Assembly (NCBI GenBank): GCA_947095585.1
Contig: OX352763.1
Span: 63,893,016-63,957,015, forward strand
Direction: 5' to 3'
From: Nephrocerus scutellatus
Taxonomy: Eukaryota > Arthropoda > Insecta > Diptera > Pipunculidae
DNA length: 64,000 nt
Part shown: positions 10,020 through 18,832 of the stretch, one piece after another
How the letters are laid out: every line of letters starts with the position of its first letter
Position numbering within the stretch: position 1 is the first letter of the stretch
Notes under the pieces: generated by a model
Told to the model about the DNA's origin: nothing
What the model saw: the letters and a program-made list of their open reading frames with translations, nothing else
The model's database searches: none
Position numbers and translations under genes: made by a program

Positions 10020-11108
10020 TGTAACGTTGCTGCTCGGGTGACGCTCGCCGGTCACCCAGGGTTCTTTCTCCTCAATGTTACAAAATAAATAGATTTTTTT
10101 AGATTTCTTTTGATTTTCGTTTTATTATTTCGGTTTAAATTACTATGATTACAGGCTAATATAGTGTGTACGACTAATGTAATGATTATAAGTTAACATA
10201 CGGACTAATGATGTGTACAAACTACGGTTCTGGCTATAAGCCAATATAATAGTAATATAATATAATATATGATAACAATATGCTAATATACAGACTTATA
10301 CAATGCTAATAAGGTAATGTAAGGTGCGGGACGGTGTAGCTCCTTGACCGGTGTGTGTGCAACACAACACCGTCGGTGGGTCAGCAGAACAGAGTGTACT
10401 CAAGTACAGCGTTGCTGTGAGTGGAAAAGCCTACGTGATGCTATCCTTCAAATAATGGGAGTGTAGTTCAATAGGCAGTGCGTGACCGTCACATCATTGT
10501 TACTGTTGAACTAAGTGCATTTACAGAAGAAAAGTAGACAAAAAATACTTTTATTCTTCTGTAGGGTGTAGTTCAATAACCAGCGCGTGAGCAGACACAA
10601 CGTTGGTACTGAGTACACAAAAAATGATTTTTAGAAGAAAAAGTAGAAAATACTTTTATTCTCCTGGAGATGCACTTTTATACATGCGGGGTGTAGCTCA
10701 ATAAACAGCGCGTGAACAGACACAGTGTTGTTTTATGGAGTACCCTAGATGCATGTCTGCGGGAAAAAGCAATAATTTATTGCTTTAATAGTTCGGAATG
10801 AACGTTTTGTTTATGACGAATTCCTTACGTTTTGTAGAGGTGTCATATGAGGCGCAGAGGAGATATTACCACGTAATGTAGAAGTCTCTTCCTCTGTTTG
10901 TGCTTATTTGAAATGCATGTTTTACATGCCCTGGTGTATTGAGTGGTTGGGAATTATTTTCCCGCCACTACCATACTGCACTTTGTAATTGATTTTCTGT
11001 TTTGTTTTTATTTTTAGAGATTTGGTGTGTACATGTAATTGCGTTTGTGGTATATTTTGTATTAGAGATAGGTTGTGTAACGAAGGTGAGTAATCAAACT
11101 TCGTTGCA
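10020..11108 (-). repeat. Element B LTR-3 (complete, 1089 bp)
   Basis: Same length as LTR-1 and nearly identical to it by eye. Like LTR-1 it is followed by the duplicated 3' UTR/LTR-edge segment, which here is interrupted at 11342 by element A and resumes at 22883. Confidence 0.9.
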
Positions 11109-11342
11109 TTCCCCTCCTACTTCGTGGTGCGGAAAGAGATATATTATATAATTCGGTGGTGTATATCTTATACTTCTAAATTGTATGTAATTATTGTTAT
11201 ATATAGCGCTCGGTCGGGTGGTCACTATCTTTTTTTTTCTTTATTTGGGATTACCTTTATTTTTGTGCCAATCGCCGGCCCGAGTTACAAAGTTGAATAG
11301 GGTGTGTACATGTAATAGCGTTTGTGGTATATTTTGTATTAG
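11109..11342 (-). repeat. Duplicated 3' UTR/LTR edge beside LTR-3, left half
   Basis: Counterpart of 1520-1797, split by the element A insertion. The right half continues at 22887-22929 after the target duplication. TTAG at 11339-11342 is the left copy of the target site. Confidence 0.8.
11339..11342. repeat. Target-site duplication of element A, left copy
   Basis: TTAG sits directly before the 5' LTR, and the second copy lies at 22883-22886. Four-base duplications are standard for Ty3/gypsy integrases. Confidence 0.85.
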
Positions 11343-12131
11343 TGTAGTGATCGCACTACATATCGCCTCTCAAAACACAACTCAACTCAAAATCAACTCT
11401 CCTAAACACGATTCTTTCCCACGGCGTCATAATACCGAAAGTACGCTAAGCACGCTACAGCGCTCGCTTTTCATGTCAAACATAAAATACAATGTTTATG
11501 AGCTCGTCACCCGATATCCGCTACATCCAATAGCATTTAAATATCCATACACATAATTCATGCGATCGCCCTGCCTTCAATGCTGTGTACAGCAATACAC
11601 ATAATTCGAGCGATCGCTATGCCTTCAAAGCCGTGTGCATACAGCAATGCTATGTGCATACACCACTGCAGCTATAGCAAATATCAATAGCAATACAATT
11701 CATGCGATCGTTTAGTGCTGTGTGTATCTATATACTGCACTGCAGCTATAGCAGTCCCATTGTTCCATACCAAACGCAATGCTGTACGACGGCGGATACA
11801 CAAAATCCAAAGTCAAGTACGTTTATGCATTGTAGGTATAGAGAACCAGGGTGAATGAACATCGTCAACAGCAACATCTGGATGTATGAACTATATCCAG
11901 AGCCGTTGACGAATGTAATGCTGACACATTTATATTGTGTAATAATTTTCCGGCTTAATCGTTTAGCCTAATATTGTTGGGTAATAATTTAATTGCTTAC
12001 GCAGTTAATAGTGCATTGCACTATAACTGGAGCATAAATTAATTGATTTATGGATATTGGGAAATATTGCTGATGGGTGCATTTCCATGAACTGCATTGA
12101 TTTGGGTACAAAGATCGTTCGGATTTGAGAG

Positions 12132-12169
12132 TATAAAAGGGAAGTGAAAACCGGTTGAAAAGTCAGAGT
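12132..12169 (+). promoter_or_regulatory. Element A core promoter: TATA box and initiator
   Basis: TATAAAAG at 12132-12139 is followed, about 31 bases later, by TCAGAGT at 12163-12169. That resembles the insect initiator TCAGTY. The spacing fits RNA polymerase II transcription starting near 12165. The 3' LTR carries the same pair. Confidence 0.75.
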
Positions 12170-12195
12170 TAATCTAATTGTTAAGCTACGAGCAT

Positions 12196-12322
12196 CCTAG
12201 TAGAGGTCGCAGCCACGCTAAAGACAGCGGGCCTCCCTAGGATTTAAAAAACAAAGTTAGTATAAAATATAAAATTAACTAGCAGAGGTCGCAGCCACGC
12301 CAAAGACAGCGGGCCTCTCTAG
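12196..12322 (+). repeat. Two 44-bp direct repeats in element A R region
   Basis: Copies at 12196-12240 and 12279-12322 share the core AGAGGTCGCAGCCACGC and GACAGCGGGCCTC, and both are bounded by CTAG. The GAGG...CCTC ends could pair within each copy. They lie just after the predicted transcription start, so each would be in both ends of the RNA. Confidence 0.7.
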
Positions 12323-12472
12323 TAGTGTATAACAACAAAAATAAATAAATAAAAAATACAACTTAAACTAAAACAACCGTTATTTTTATTAAAAACATTA
12401 ACTCTCCGCCCACATAGCTCTTCCCTTGGTCTCACAAGGAAGCACGGCTATACACGTCGGCGTTAAAACATT

Positions 12473-12490
12473 TGGTGGCAGCGGTGGGAT
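12473..12490 (+). promoter_or_regulatory. Element A primer-binding site, tRNA-Leu type
   Basis: TGGTGGCAGCGGTGGGAT begins two bases after the LTR. It is complementary to the 3' end of eukaryotic tRNA-Leu (AAG/UAG type, ending ATCCCACCGCTGCCA plus CCA), from established tRNA sequence knowledge. Confidence 0.75.
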
Positions 12491-13467
12491 CTACAAAAAG
12501 ATCTCCTACCAAAGAATTATAAGCCAAAACAGAAGGCCGATCTTCTGATGCGTGCTGGGGCTATACACCAGCAAAGTAAGCAAAGTAAATAAAAATAAAT
12601 AAAAGTAAATAAAAAGTAAATAAAAGTAAAAGTAAAAAAAAAAAAAGTGAAAAGTGACTGTGAAATTTAGAAAGCCCCGAAGACAGTAAGACCTTGCCAG
12701 CTTTAGAGCGTAGGCATTTGGCCAACATTCGGGCAGTGAAAAAAAGACCAGGCTGTAACTGCAACTTTAGGGCGCGAAGCCTGCCTGGCAAAGTCAACGG
12801 TAAGCAGCAGGAAATCAACAACAGCAACAGAAAACCAGCAACAGCAGCAGAAAACAACAACAGCAGCAGAAACTCAGTAACAGCAACAGAAAACCAGCAA
12901 CAGCAGCAGAAAACAGCAACAGCAGCAGAAAATCAGCAACAGCAGCAGACAACCAGCATCAGCAGTAGCAAACATAACAGCAACCCCACAAAAATTAACA
13001 AGGTAGAATAATCCTTCTATTTTAAAAAAAAAAAAAAAAAAAACACACACATATCCTATATTAATATATATATTTTTTTTTTACATATATTTTATTGAAA
13101 TTTTTATATCTTTTTGGTTCTATACCTTGTTGGAAAATTTTAAAATATTTTTGGGTTTATATCCTGTTGAAATTTTTTTTTTGTGAATCTTGGGTACATT
13201 GTTGCAAACCTTTTTCTCCTCCCTCTCTTTAATCCGATATTTTTCGCGAAGTCTTGTATTACCTCGATATTTTTCGCGAATTTTTGTACTGTGAATATTG
13301 TTTTTTTTTTGATTTTTGTGCTGTTGGACTAGTCAACTTCCAAAATAAGTAGACCGGTCACTAGGCAAATTAGTAGACAGGCAAAAGCAATTGCTGATAC
13401 TAATTTGTCTTCAAGCTTGAGTTTTTCGTCGGACTTAGAGGTCATTCCTGAAGAAGAGTCGTCCAAC
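12491..13467 (+). other. Element A leader before gag
   Basis: A 977-base leader. It has a short upstream ORF (ATG at 12548, stop at 12590-12592), a CAG/CAA-rich tract at 12806-12980, and A and T runs. It probably includes packaging signals. A Gln-rich open frame over the CAG tract has no ATG and looks like low complexity, not a gene. Confidence 0.7.
12796..12804 (+). promoter_or_regulatory. Candidate splice donor in element A leader
   Basis: AACG/GTAAGC, with the intron starting at 12800, is a good match to the donor consensus. It lies upstream of gag, as expected if env and the FHA-like ORF are translated from spliced RNAs that skip gag and pol. Other donors cannot be excluded. Confidence 0.45.
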
Positions 13468-14466
13468 ATGGATATAAAAATTAGTATTTCTGATGTGTAT
13501 AACATCATACCCCTTTTCGACGGGAAGCCAGCCGAATTGGCAAAATTTACGTCCTGCGGTGATATTCTTTTCACCTCTGTAAAAGAGAGTGATGAACCCA
13601 CGTTTTTAGCCATTGTTAAAACAAGGCTACAGGGTCCCGCATTCGAGTTGACACAATTCAACTCACTCACGACTTGGGCAGCTCTCAAAGAGAAGCTCGA
13701 GTCAGAGTATAAGGAGGTAAAAACGCGTTCCTCTGCGCACAACGAACTGCTGACCACAAAGCAGCGATTCAAAGAGTCGGTCAAGGAGTTTGGTGAACGG
13801 GTTTGTACTGCCCTAAACAATCTAAATTCGGCCACATTCAACACAACTCGCGACGAGACAGTACGGGAATTCTTGGTGCAAGAAAACCGTCGTCTAGCGA
13901 TCCAGGTGTTCGAAGACGGTTTGAGACATGACCAAATAAAGTTAATAGCCAAGGCTTTCGGGGGAGCTGACCTAAAAAAGGTTATAGCTCATGCTGAAGG
14001 ACATGCTGCACGCATTGATCACACCCCACAAAATTTCCATAACAAATTTGCCGCTCAGAGAACTTCGCAGACCATATATTGTCAGACTTGCGGTAAGCCC
14101 GGTCACACGAGGGAAACGTGTTACCGGAATAATCAATTTCCCACTTTTCAGAATAGGCCCCCTATTAAAAAGGAAGTACAGTTCATTTCTTGCAATTACT
14201 GCAAAAAGAGGAACCATACCGAAGCAAATTGCAGGTTACGGTTATCCAACCACAGGCCTCCACAAAATCCATTTAGAAATGGAAACTCCTCTCCTGGTTT
14301 CAGCGGAAACCATAGTAGACCTGAATACCCCTCTAAGCAAAATAATAGCCAAGGAATAAGGTATTCAAATGTTCATGAATCGGGAAACGAAGCCATTCGG
14401 GAGGAAACGATCGGCAATTCCTCTCGAATGACTGCGACCGCCGAAGTGTACCGTCCCAAGAACTGA
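13468..14466 (+). CDS. gag: Element A Gag
   Basis: 332 residues from the ATG at 13468, which has a good fly start context (CCAACATGG). The frame is open back to 13333 but has no earlier ATG. Gag builds the particle and packages RNA. The first 190 residues resemble an errantivirus Gag/capsid (LFDGKPAEL start, alpha-helical, ending VFEDGLRHDQIK). Two CCHC zinc knuckles follow at about residues 205-218 (CQTCGKPGHTRETC) and 242-255 (CNYCKKRNHTEANC), then a Pro/Asn/Ser-rich tail. The gene ends inside the overlap with pol. A -1 slippery site lies 78 bases before its stop. Confidence 0.88.
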   Translation: MDIKISISDVYNIIPLFDGKPAELAKFTSCGDILFTSVKESDEPTFLAIVKTRLQGPAFELTQFNSLTTWAALKEKLESEYKEVKTRSSAHNELLTTKQRFKESVKEFGERVCTALNNLNSATFNTTRDETVREFLVQENRRLAIQVFEDGLRHDQIKLIAKAFGGADLKKVIAHAEGHAARIDHTPQNFHNKFAAQRTSQTIYCQTCGKPGHTRETCYRNNQFPTFQNRPPIKKEVQFISCNYCKKRNHTEANCRLRLSNHRPPQNPFRNGNSSPGFSGNHSRPEYPSKQNNSQGIRYSNVHESGNEAIREETIGNSSRMTATAEVYRPKN

Positions 14467-15230
14467 ATTTTAGATTTTTCGTCTCGTTTCTTCCCGAGTT
14501 TAAGGAACCAACGATACGACTAAAGTTCAGTCCTTCGGATAATAAATTCTCTACGTTCTTGATTGATACGGGTGCTGACGTTAGTTTGGTAAAAGAAACT
14601 GTGTATGGTAGAAATACGATACATAGTGACGACCTCTACACCATTACTACCATAGCCGGGGAGTCGCTAAAACCCCTTGGTTTGGTGAATGGTACTTTAG
14701 AGTTCAAGTCACCCGAACATACCCTCTTGTTAGATCACCCGTTTCACATACTAGATAACCAAATTAATTTCCCTTACGATGGAATTATTGGAAATGATTT
14801 TTTATCTCGATTCAAATGCGTAGTGGATTTCAAAAACGATACGCTAGAAATTCCATTCAAGAGAAGTCAAACGGAGGAAAACAAACATTTCCGTTCGACC
14901 TATGAAAAAGATCCTAAAAACTTTGAGTCGCCTTGCGAACTCCGATCCACCAATACTGATGATTCCAATTTCTGTAACCAATTCAATAACTTAGTAGAGC
15001 GTAAAACCAAGAAAAAAGACTTAGAGACAAAAGATCCTAAGCAAAATAAAAAAGACTTAGAGACAAAAGATCCTAAGCAAAGTAAAAAAGACTTAGAGAC
15101 AAAAGATCCTAAGCAAAGTAAAAAAGACTTAGAGACAATAGATCCTAAGCAAAATCAAAAAGACTTAGAAAAAACTAAGCAATTTATAACAATAACAAAC
15201 TTGGTAGACAATAAAGCTAAGAAAAATTAA
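14379..15230 (+). CDS. pol: Element A pol part 1: aspartic protease and repeat linker
   Basis: Read by -1 frameshift from gag, so it has no start of its own. The retropepsin active site LIDTGADVSLV lies near 14555-14590. The second protease motif IIGNDFLSRF, near 14785, completes the fold. A Lys/Asp-rich linker with four 12-residue repeats (15012-15155) follows. The frame ends at TAA 15228-15230, in the same frame as the RT ORF, which opens on the next codon. Most errantiviruses keep protease and RT in one ORF, so the stop is either a nonsense mutation or a regulated readthrough point. The context does not match the known UAG-CAR-YYA or UGA-C readthrough types. Confidence 0.82.
   Translation: MGKRSHSGGNDRQFLSNDCDRRSVPSQELNFRFFVSFLPEFKEPTIRLKFSPSDNKFSTFLIDTGADVSLVKETVYGRNTIHSDDLYTITTIAGESLKPLGLVNGTLEFKSPEHTLLLDHPFHILDNQINFPYDGIIGNDFLSRFKCVVDFKNDTLEIPFKRSQTEENKHFRSTYEKDPKNFESPCELRSTNTDDSNFCNQFNNLVERKTKKKDLETKDPKQNKKDLETKDPKQSKKDLETKDPKQSKKDLETIDPKQNQKDLEKTKQFITITNLVDNKAKKN
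14382..14430 (+). promoter_or_regulatory. Programmed -1 ribosomal frameshift signal, gag to pol
   Basis: The slippery heptamer G GGA AAC (14382-14388) is in the correct phase in the gag frame. It is the first opportunity after the pol frame opens at 14379. Five bases later a 13-bp stem (14394-14406 with 14418-14430, one G:U pair) encloses an 11-base loop. Heptamer, short spacer and hairpin together are the classical retroviral arrangement and should yield a Gag-Pol fusion. Confidence 0.85.
15012..15176 (+). repeat. 36-bp minisatellite in element A pol linker
   Basis: Four in-frame copies of a 36-bp unit encoding KKDLETKDPKQN or close variants, then a fifth partial copy. The last full copy has one changed residue (K to I). 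The repeats lie between protease and RT, just before the in-frame stop. Confidence 0.9.
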
Positions 15231-18200
15231 AATAAAAATTTGAGTCAAAAGGAACAAATGGAATCACAGTGTAAAGAAAAATTAACAAAACGAAAGACTA
15301 AGGCAAAGAAAGTCAAGGTACAAGCGCAAAATTGTTTAATCCAACAAAGTGAGGTAATCGATGTTTCGAAAAGTAAGTCTCCTATATATAGCGGATCTGG
15401 GGAAGTAGCTCTTCCAAAACCAGAACGAATTTTTGATGGAACAGAACAGAACATGAATACCGAACAAAAATTTGTTGAACTGATAAACATACCTGCACGA
15501 AGTACTCTCTTTTCTAAAGTCGCTTGTAATTGTGCAAATGACGTCGTCATTCGGAAGAAACAGGTTTCACCTGGGGTCTTTTTGGCCTCTTCCATCGCCC
15601 AATCAAGTGACAACTTTGCAAAAGTCCTACTCCTTAATGTTAATGAATACCCAGTGCAGCTAAATGCACATGATCTAAGTTTAGAATGGGATAACTTAGA
15701 CGAATTCAATTTCTTTACTACAGACTCGGAAAACGATCCGGTGTACAAGCGTCTAGAAAATTTGGAAAAATTAGTGGACATAAGCCACTGCAATAAAGAA
15801 GAAAGATCTTCCATAGTTCAGATATGTCGAGAATTCAATGATTTATTTTTTTTGCCTGGAGATAAGCTCACTTGTACTGATGCAGCGACACATCAAATAA
15901 TCACTGAAGTAGGTAAACCTCCTATATATGTTAGACCATATAGACTGCCAGAAACAAGCAGAGCGGAGATTAATAGACAGGTAGACGAAATGCTCGAAAA
16001 TGACATTATCCGACCAAGCTACAGTCCTTGGAACTCACCTCTATTACTTGTTCCTAAAAAACCTGATGCTCAAGGTAATAAAAAATGGCGAGTAGTTGTA
16101 GACTACAGGCGTCTTAACGATGCAACTGTTGGGGATGCATTTCCGCTTCCCAATATAACAGATATTTTGGACCAACTAGGTAAATCAAAATATTTCAGCA
16201 CGTTAGATCTTGCAAACGGCTTTCATCAAATTTTGGTTCAAGAAGAAGATCGGGAAAAGACAGCGTTCAGCACTCCCACTGGTCATTGGGAATATAACCG
16301 AATGCCTATGGGTATGAAAAACGCTCCCGCCACTTTCCAAAGAACGATGAATAATGTTTTAATGGGTCTGATTGGGATTGAATGTTTTATCTTTGTTGAT
16401 GACATAGTAGTCTATGGACCTACTTTGGACGAACATAATCGGAAGTTGCGAAATATTCTGACAAGGCTACGGTTTAATAAATTGAAACTACAGCCTGACA
16501 AATGCCATTTTATTAAGCGAGAGCTTATGTACCTGGGACATATTATCAGTGATGAAGGAATCAAGCCAAATCCAGATAAGATAGAGGCAGTAAAAACATA
16601 TCCAAGGCCAAAGAAAGCAAAAGATATAAAAGCGTTTTTGGGATTTGTAGGATACTACCGAAGATTTATTCCCCAGTTTGCCCTGATAGCTAAACCATTG
16701 AATAATTTGCTGAAAAAGAATATAGATTTCAAATGGGATGCTTTATGTGAAGAAGCTTTTGTAATCTTAAAAGAAAAATTAATCTCCTCGCCAATACTAA
16801 TTTACCCAGATTTTAAAGAAAAATTTCTAATCACTACCGATGCAAGTGATTTCGCTATAGGAGCCGTATTGTCTCAAGGAAAAATAGGCCAAGACAAGCC
16901 TATATATTACGTCAGCCGAACCTTAAATGTTGCTGAAACAAAGTATACTACTACCGAGAAAGAGTTATTGGCAATAATATTTGCAGTCAAGCAGTTCCGT
17001 CCCTACGTTTACGGCAGAAAATTCACAATACTCACGGATCACAGGCCGCTTCAATGGCTTTTAAATCTTAAAGATCCTACATCAAGATTGGCTCGCTGGC
17101 GCATATCGCTAGAGGAATATGAATATGAAATAATATACAAGCCAGGCAAATGTAATGCCAATGCCGATGCACTCAGTCGCATCCCTGGAAACACACAAAG
17201 TGACCCAATAAATGGAAAAGTTTTAGTCACTACCAGGAGCAAGGCCAAACAACAAAACCTCGATGAAATAATCGTAATAGGAAGTGAAGAAATTGTGCCT
17301 CCACCGACTGAATGCACCATAATTAAGACTTGTAAGTCCATAACGCTAGCCGAACACACTTCTCCGATCCAGATCTTTATTCTATCTCATGAACAACGAC
17401 AAGAGGAAACGTTATTTAAAAATATTTCGGGGTATACTCGCCCCAATCCTTACGAATTAAAGATATTTCCTCATGCTGCTAAATCGTCAACATACATGAT
17501 CACCTCATTGCCGGCACATCTTACGGAAAAGGGAACTATAGAGAACCACATTTCACAGATCCGAGACTTTTGTCAAAAAGAAAAAATTAGAAGTATCGAC
17601 ATATCTATTCCACCCCAAGAACCATTTTTTGAATACTTAAAATCCTCCATAACACACGCGTTTTCGCAAATAAAGCTCGATATTTATTTGTATTCGGACA
17701 ACCGAACCATTATCACCGATCCACAAGAGATCGAAAAAATTCTGCATGACTTTCATAATTCACCTTTCGGAGGTCACCAAGGAACCTCTAGAACACTTAA
17801 ACGCCTCAGAAAAAGGTATTATTGGCCTACCTTGGTCAAGGACACTAAGGAATTCATTCGGAAATGCGAATCCTGCCAAAGAAATAAGTTAAGGCAAAAT
17901 CCACGAATTCCGATGAAAGTCACGACGACTAGCACGAGTCCGTTTGAGCGTGTAGCTTTGGACATCGTCGGGCCACTTCCAACTAGCTATGAGGACAACA
18001 AATATATACTCACCTTTCAGGACGATTTGACAAAGTTCACTGAAGCTATGCCACTTCCAAACGCTGAAGCTTCAACTGTGGCGCGTTGTTTTGTAGAAAA
18101 AATAATATGTCGTTTTGGACCACCCGATGCGGTGTTAACCGATCAAGGAACTAATTTCTTGAGTAACCTTTTTAAGGAGGTTTGTAAGCTTTTTAAAATC

Positions 18201-18758
18201 AAAAAGATACAAACAACTCCTTACCATCCGCAAACGAACGGAGCTTTAGAGCGTAGTCACCGAACGCTAGCTGAATATCTCAGGCACTATGTCGATAAAG
18301 ACCAGCTTTCATGGGACACCTGGTTACCATATTCAATGTTCGTATATAACACGACACCTCATAGCAGTACAAAGTTTAGTCCTTTCGAACTCATTTATGG
18401 ATTTCCTGCACGGATCCCCAATTCCATAAACCGAAGTCCACAAGTTTCTTACAATTATGACAACTACGCTTCAGAATTAAAAGCCCGTTTACAACACGGT
18501 TACCAAATAGCCAAACAGATTCTATTAGACACAAAAGAAAAATCCAAAACATATTACGACAGGGGATCGAAAGGAAAAAAATTTAAAGTAGGAGATAAAG
18601 TCTTTATAAAAAACCACACCAGAAAGAATAAGCTCTCTGCATTATGGGAAGGTCCTCATGAGGTAGCCAAAATAATGTCAGATGAAAATACAGAAGTTAA
18701 AGTAGGAAACAAATTTAAAATACTCCATAATAACAACATAAAGATTTTGACAGAATAA
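15231..18758 (+). CDS. pol: Element A pol part 2: reverse transcriptase, RNase H, integrase
   Basis: Copies the RNA genome and integrates the DNA. RT spans about 15930-16470, with WRVVVDYRRLN and the catalytic FVDD at 16391-16402. RNase H is at about 16790-17180 (TTDASDFAIGAVL, TEKELLAI, TDHRPLQWLL). The integrase zinc domain is at 17745-17880 (H-H-C-C, CESCQ). The integrase core has Asp at 17961, Asp at 18141 and Glu at 18249, giving exact D-35-E spacing. The C-terminus has a WEGPHEV motif of the GPY/F kind. All catalytic residues are present and the frame is uninterrupted to the TAA. The first ATG is at 15258, and whether translation enters by readthrough or restart is unclear. About 75 bases separate it from the FHA-like ORF. 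Confidence 0.92.
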   Translation, partial: NKNLSQKEQMESQCKEKLTKRKTKAKKVKVQAQNCLIQQSEVIDVSKSKSPIYSGSGEVALPKPERIFDGTEQNMNTEQKFVELINIPARSTLFSKVACNCANDVVIRKKQVSPGVFLASSIAQSSDNFAKVLLLNVNEYPVQLNAHDLSLEWDNLDEFNFFTTDSENDPVYKRLENLEKLVDISHCNKEERSSIVQICREFNDLFFLPGDKLTCTDAATHQIITEVGKPPIYVRPYRLPETSRAEINRQVDEMLENDIIRPSYSPWNSPLLLVPKKPDAQGNKKWRVVVDYRRLNDATVGDAFPLPNITDILDQLGKSKYFSTLDLANGFHQILVQEEDREKTAFSTPTGHWEYNRMPMGMKNAPATFQRTMNNVLMGLIGIECFIFVDDIVVYGPTLDEHNRKLRNILTRLRFNKLKLQPDKCHFIKRELMYLGHIISDEGIKPNPDKIEAVKTYPRPKKAKDIKAFLGFVGYYRRFIPQFALIAKPLNNLLKKNIDFKWDALCEEAFVILKEKLISSPILIYPDFKEKFLITTDASDFAIGAVLSQGKIGQDKPIYYVSRTLNVAETKYTTTEKELLAIIFAVKQFRPYVYGRKFTILTDHRPLQWLLNLKDPTSRLARWRISLEEYEYEIIYKPGKCNANADALSRIPGNTQSDPINGKVLVTTRSKAKQQNLDEIIVIGSEEIVPPPTECTIIKTCKSITLAEHTSPIQIFILSHEQRQEETLFKNISGYTRPNPYELKIFPHAAKSSTYMITSLPAHLTEKGTIENHISQIRDFCQKEKIRSIDISIPPQEPFFEYLKSSITHAFSQIKLDIYLYSDNRTIITDPQEIEKILHDFHNSPFGGHQGTSRTLKRLRKRYYWPTLVKDTKEFIRKCESCQRNKLRQNPRIPMKVTTTSTSPFERVALDIVGPLPTSYEDNKYILTFQDDLTKFTEAMPLPNAEASTVARCFVEKIICRFGPPDAVLTDQGTNFLSNLFKEVCKLFKIKKIQTTPYHPQTNGALERSHRTLAEYLRHYVDKDQLSWDTWLPYSMFVYNTTPHSSTKFSPFELIYGFPARIPNSINRSPQVSYNYDNYASELKARLQHGYQIAKQILLDTKEKSKTYYDRGSKGKKFKVGDKVFIKNHTRKNKLSALWEGPHEVAKIMSDENTEVKVGNKFKILHNNNIKILTE

Positions 18759-18803
18759 TTTAAATTACTCCATTCTCAAAAGTTTCTAGAATAAAAACAA
18801 CAA

Positions 18804-18832
18804 AGTTTTTTTTTCTCTACCTTCATGTCAGA
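18804..18832 (+). promoter_or_regulatory. Candidate splice acceptor for the FHA-like ORF
   Basis: A pyrimidine tract (gtttttttttctctacc) runs into the acceptor AG at 18830-18831, leaving one base before the ATG at 18833. A splice here would remove the out-of-frame upstream ATG at 18825 and make the FHA-like ORF the first ORF of the message. It mirrors the acceptor in front of env. Confidence 0.6.

Larger units (their letters stand above)
11343..12470 (+). repeat. Element A 5' LTR
   Basis: 1128 bp. U3 holds three copies of a GCGATCG-centred repeat (about 11573, 11609 and 11704) and paired ctgcagctatagca motifs. These are possible enhancer-type repeats, although their function is unknown. The promoter lies near 12132. 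R/U5 contains two copies of a 44-bp motif, then clustered AATAAA signals at 12340-12350. Confidence 0.92.

Noticed and set aside
12694..13011. Gln-rich open frame in the element A leader
   Set aside because: No ATG in frame at the start, and the sequence is simple CAG/CAA repetition before gag. A leader function is more likely.
13333..13467. A longer Gag starting upstream of 13468
   Set aside because: The frame is open but has no ATG. The ATG at 13468 has a good context.
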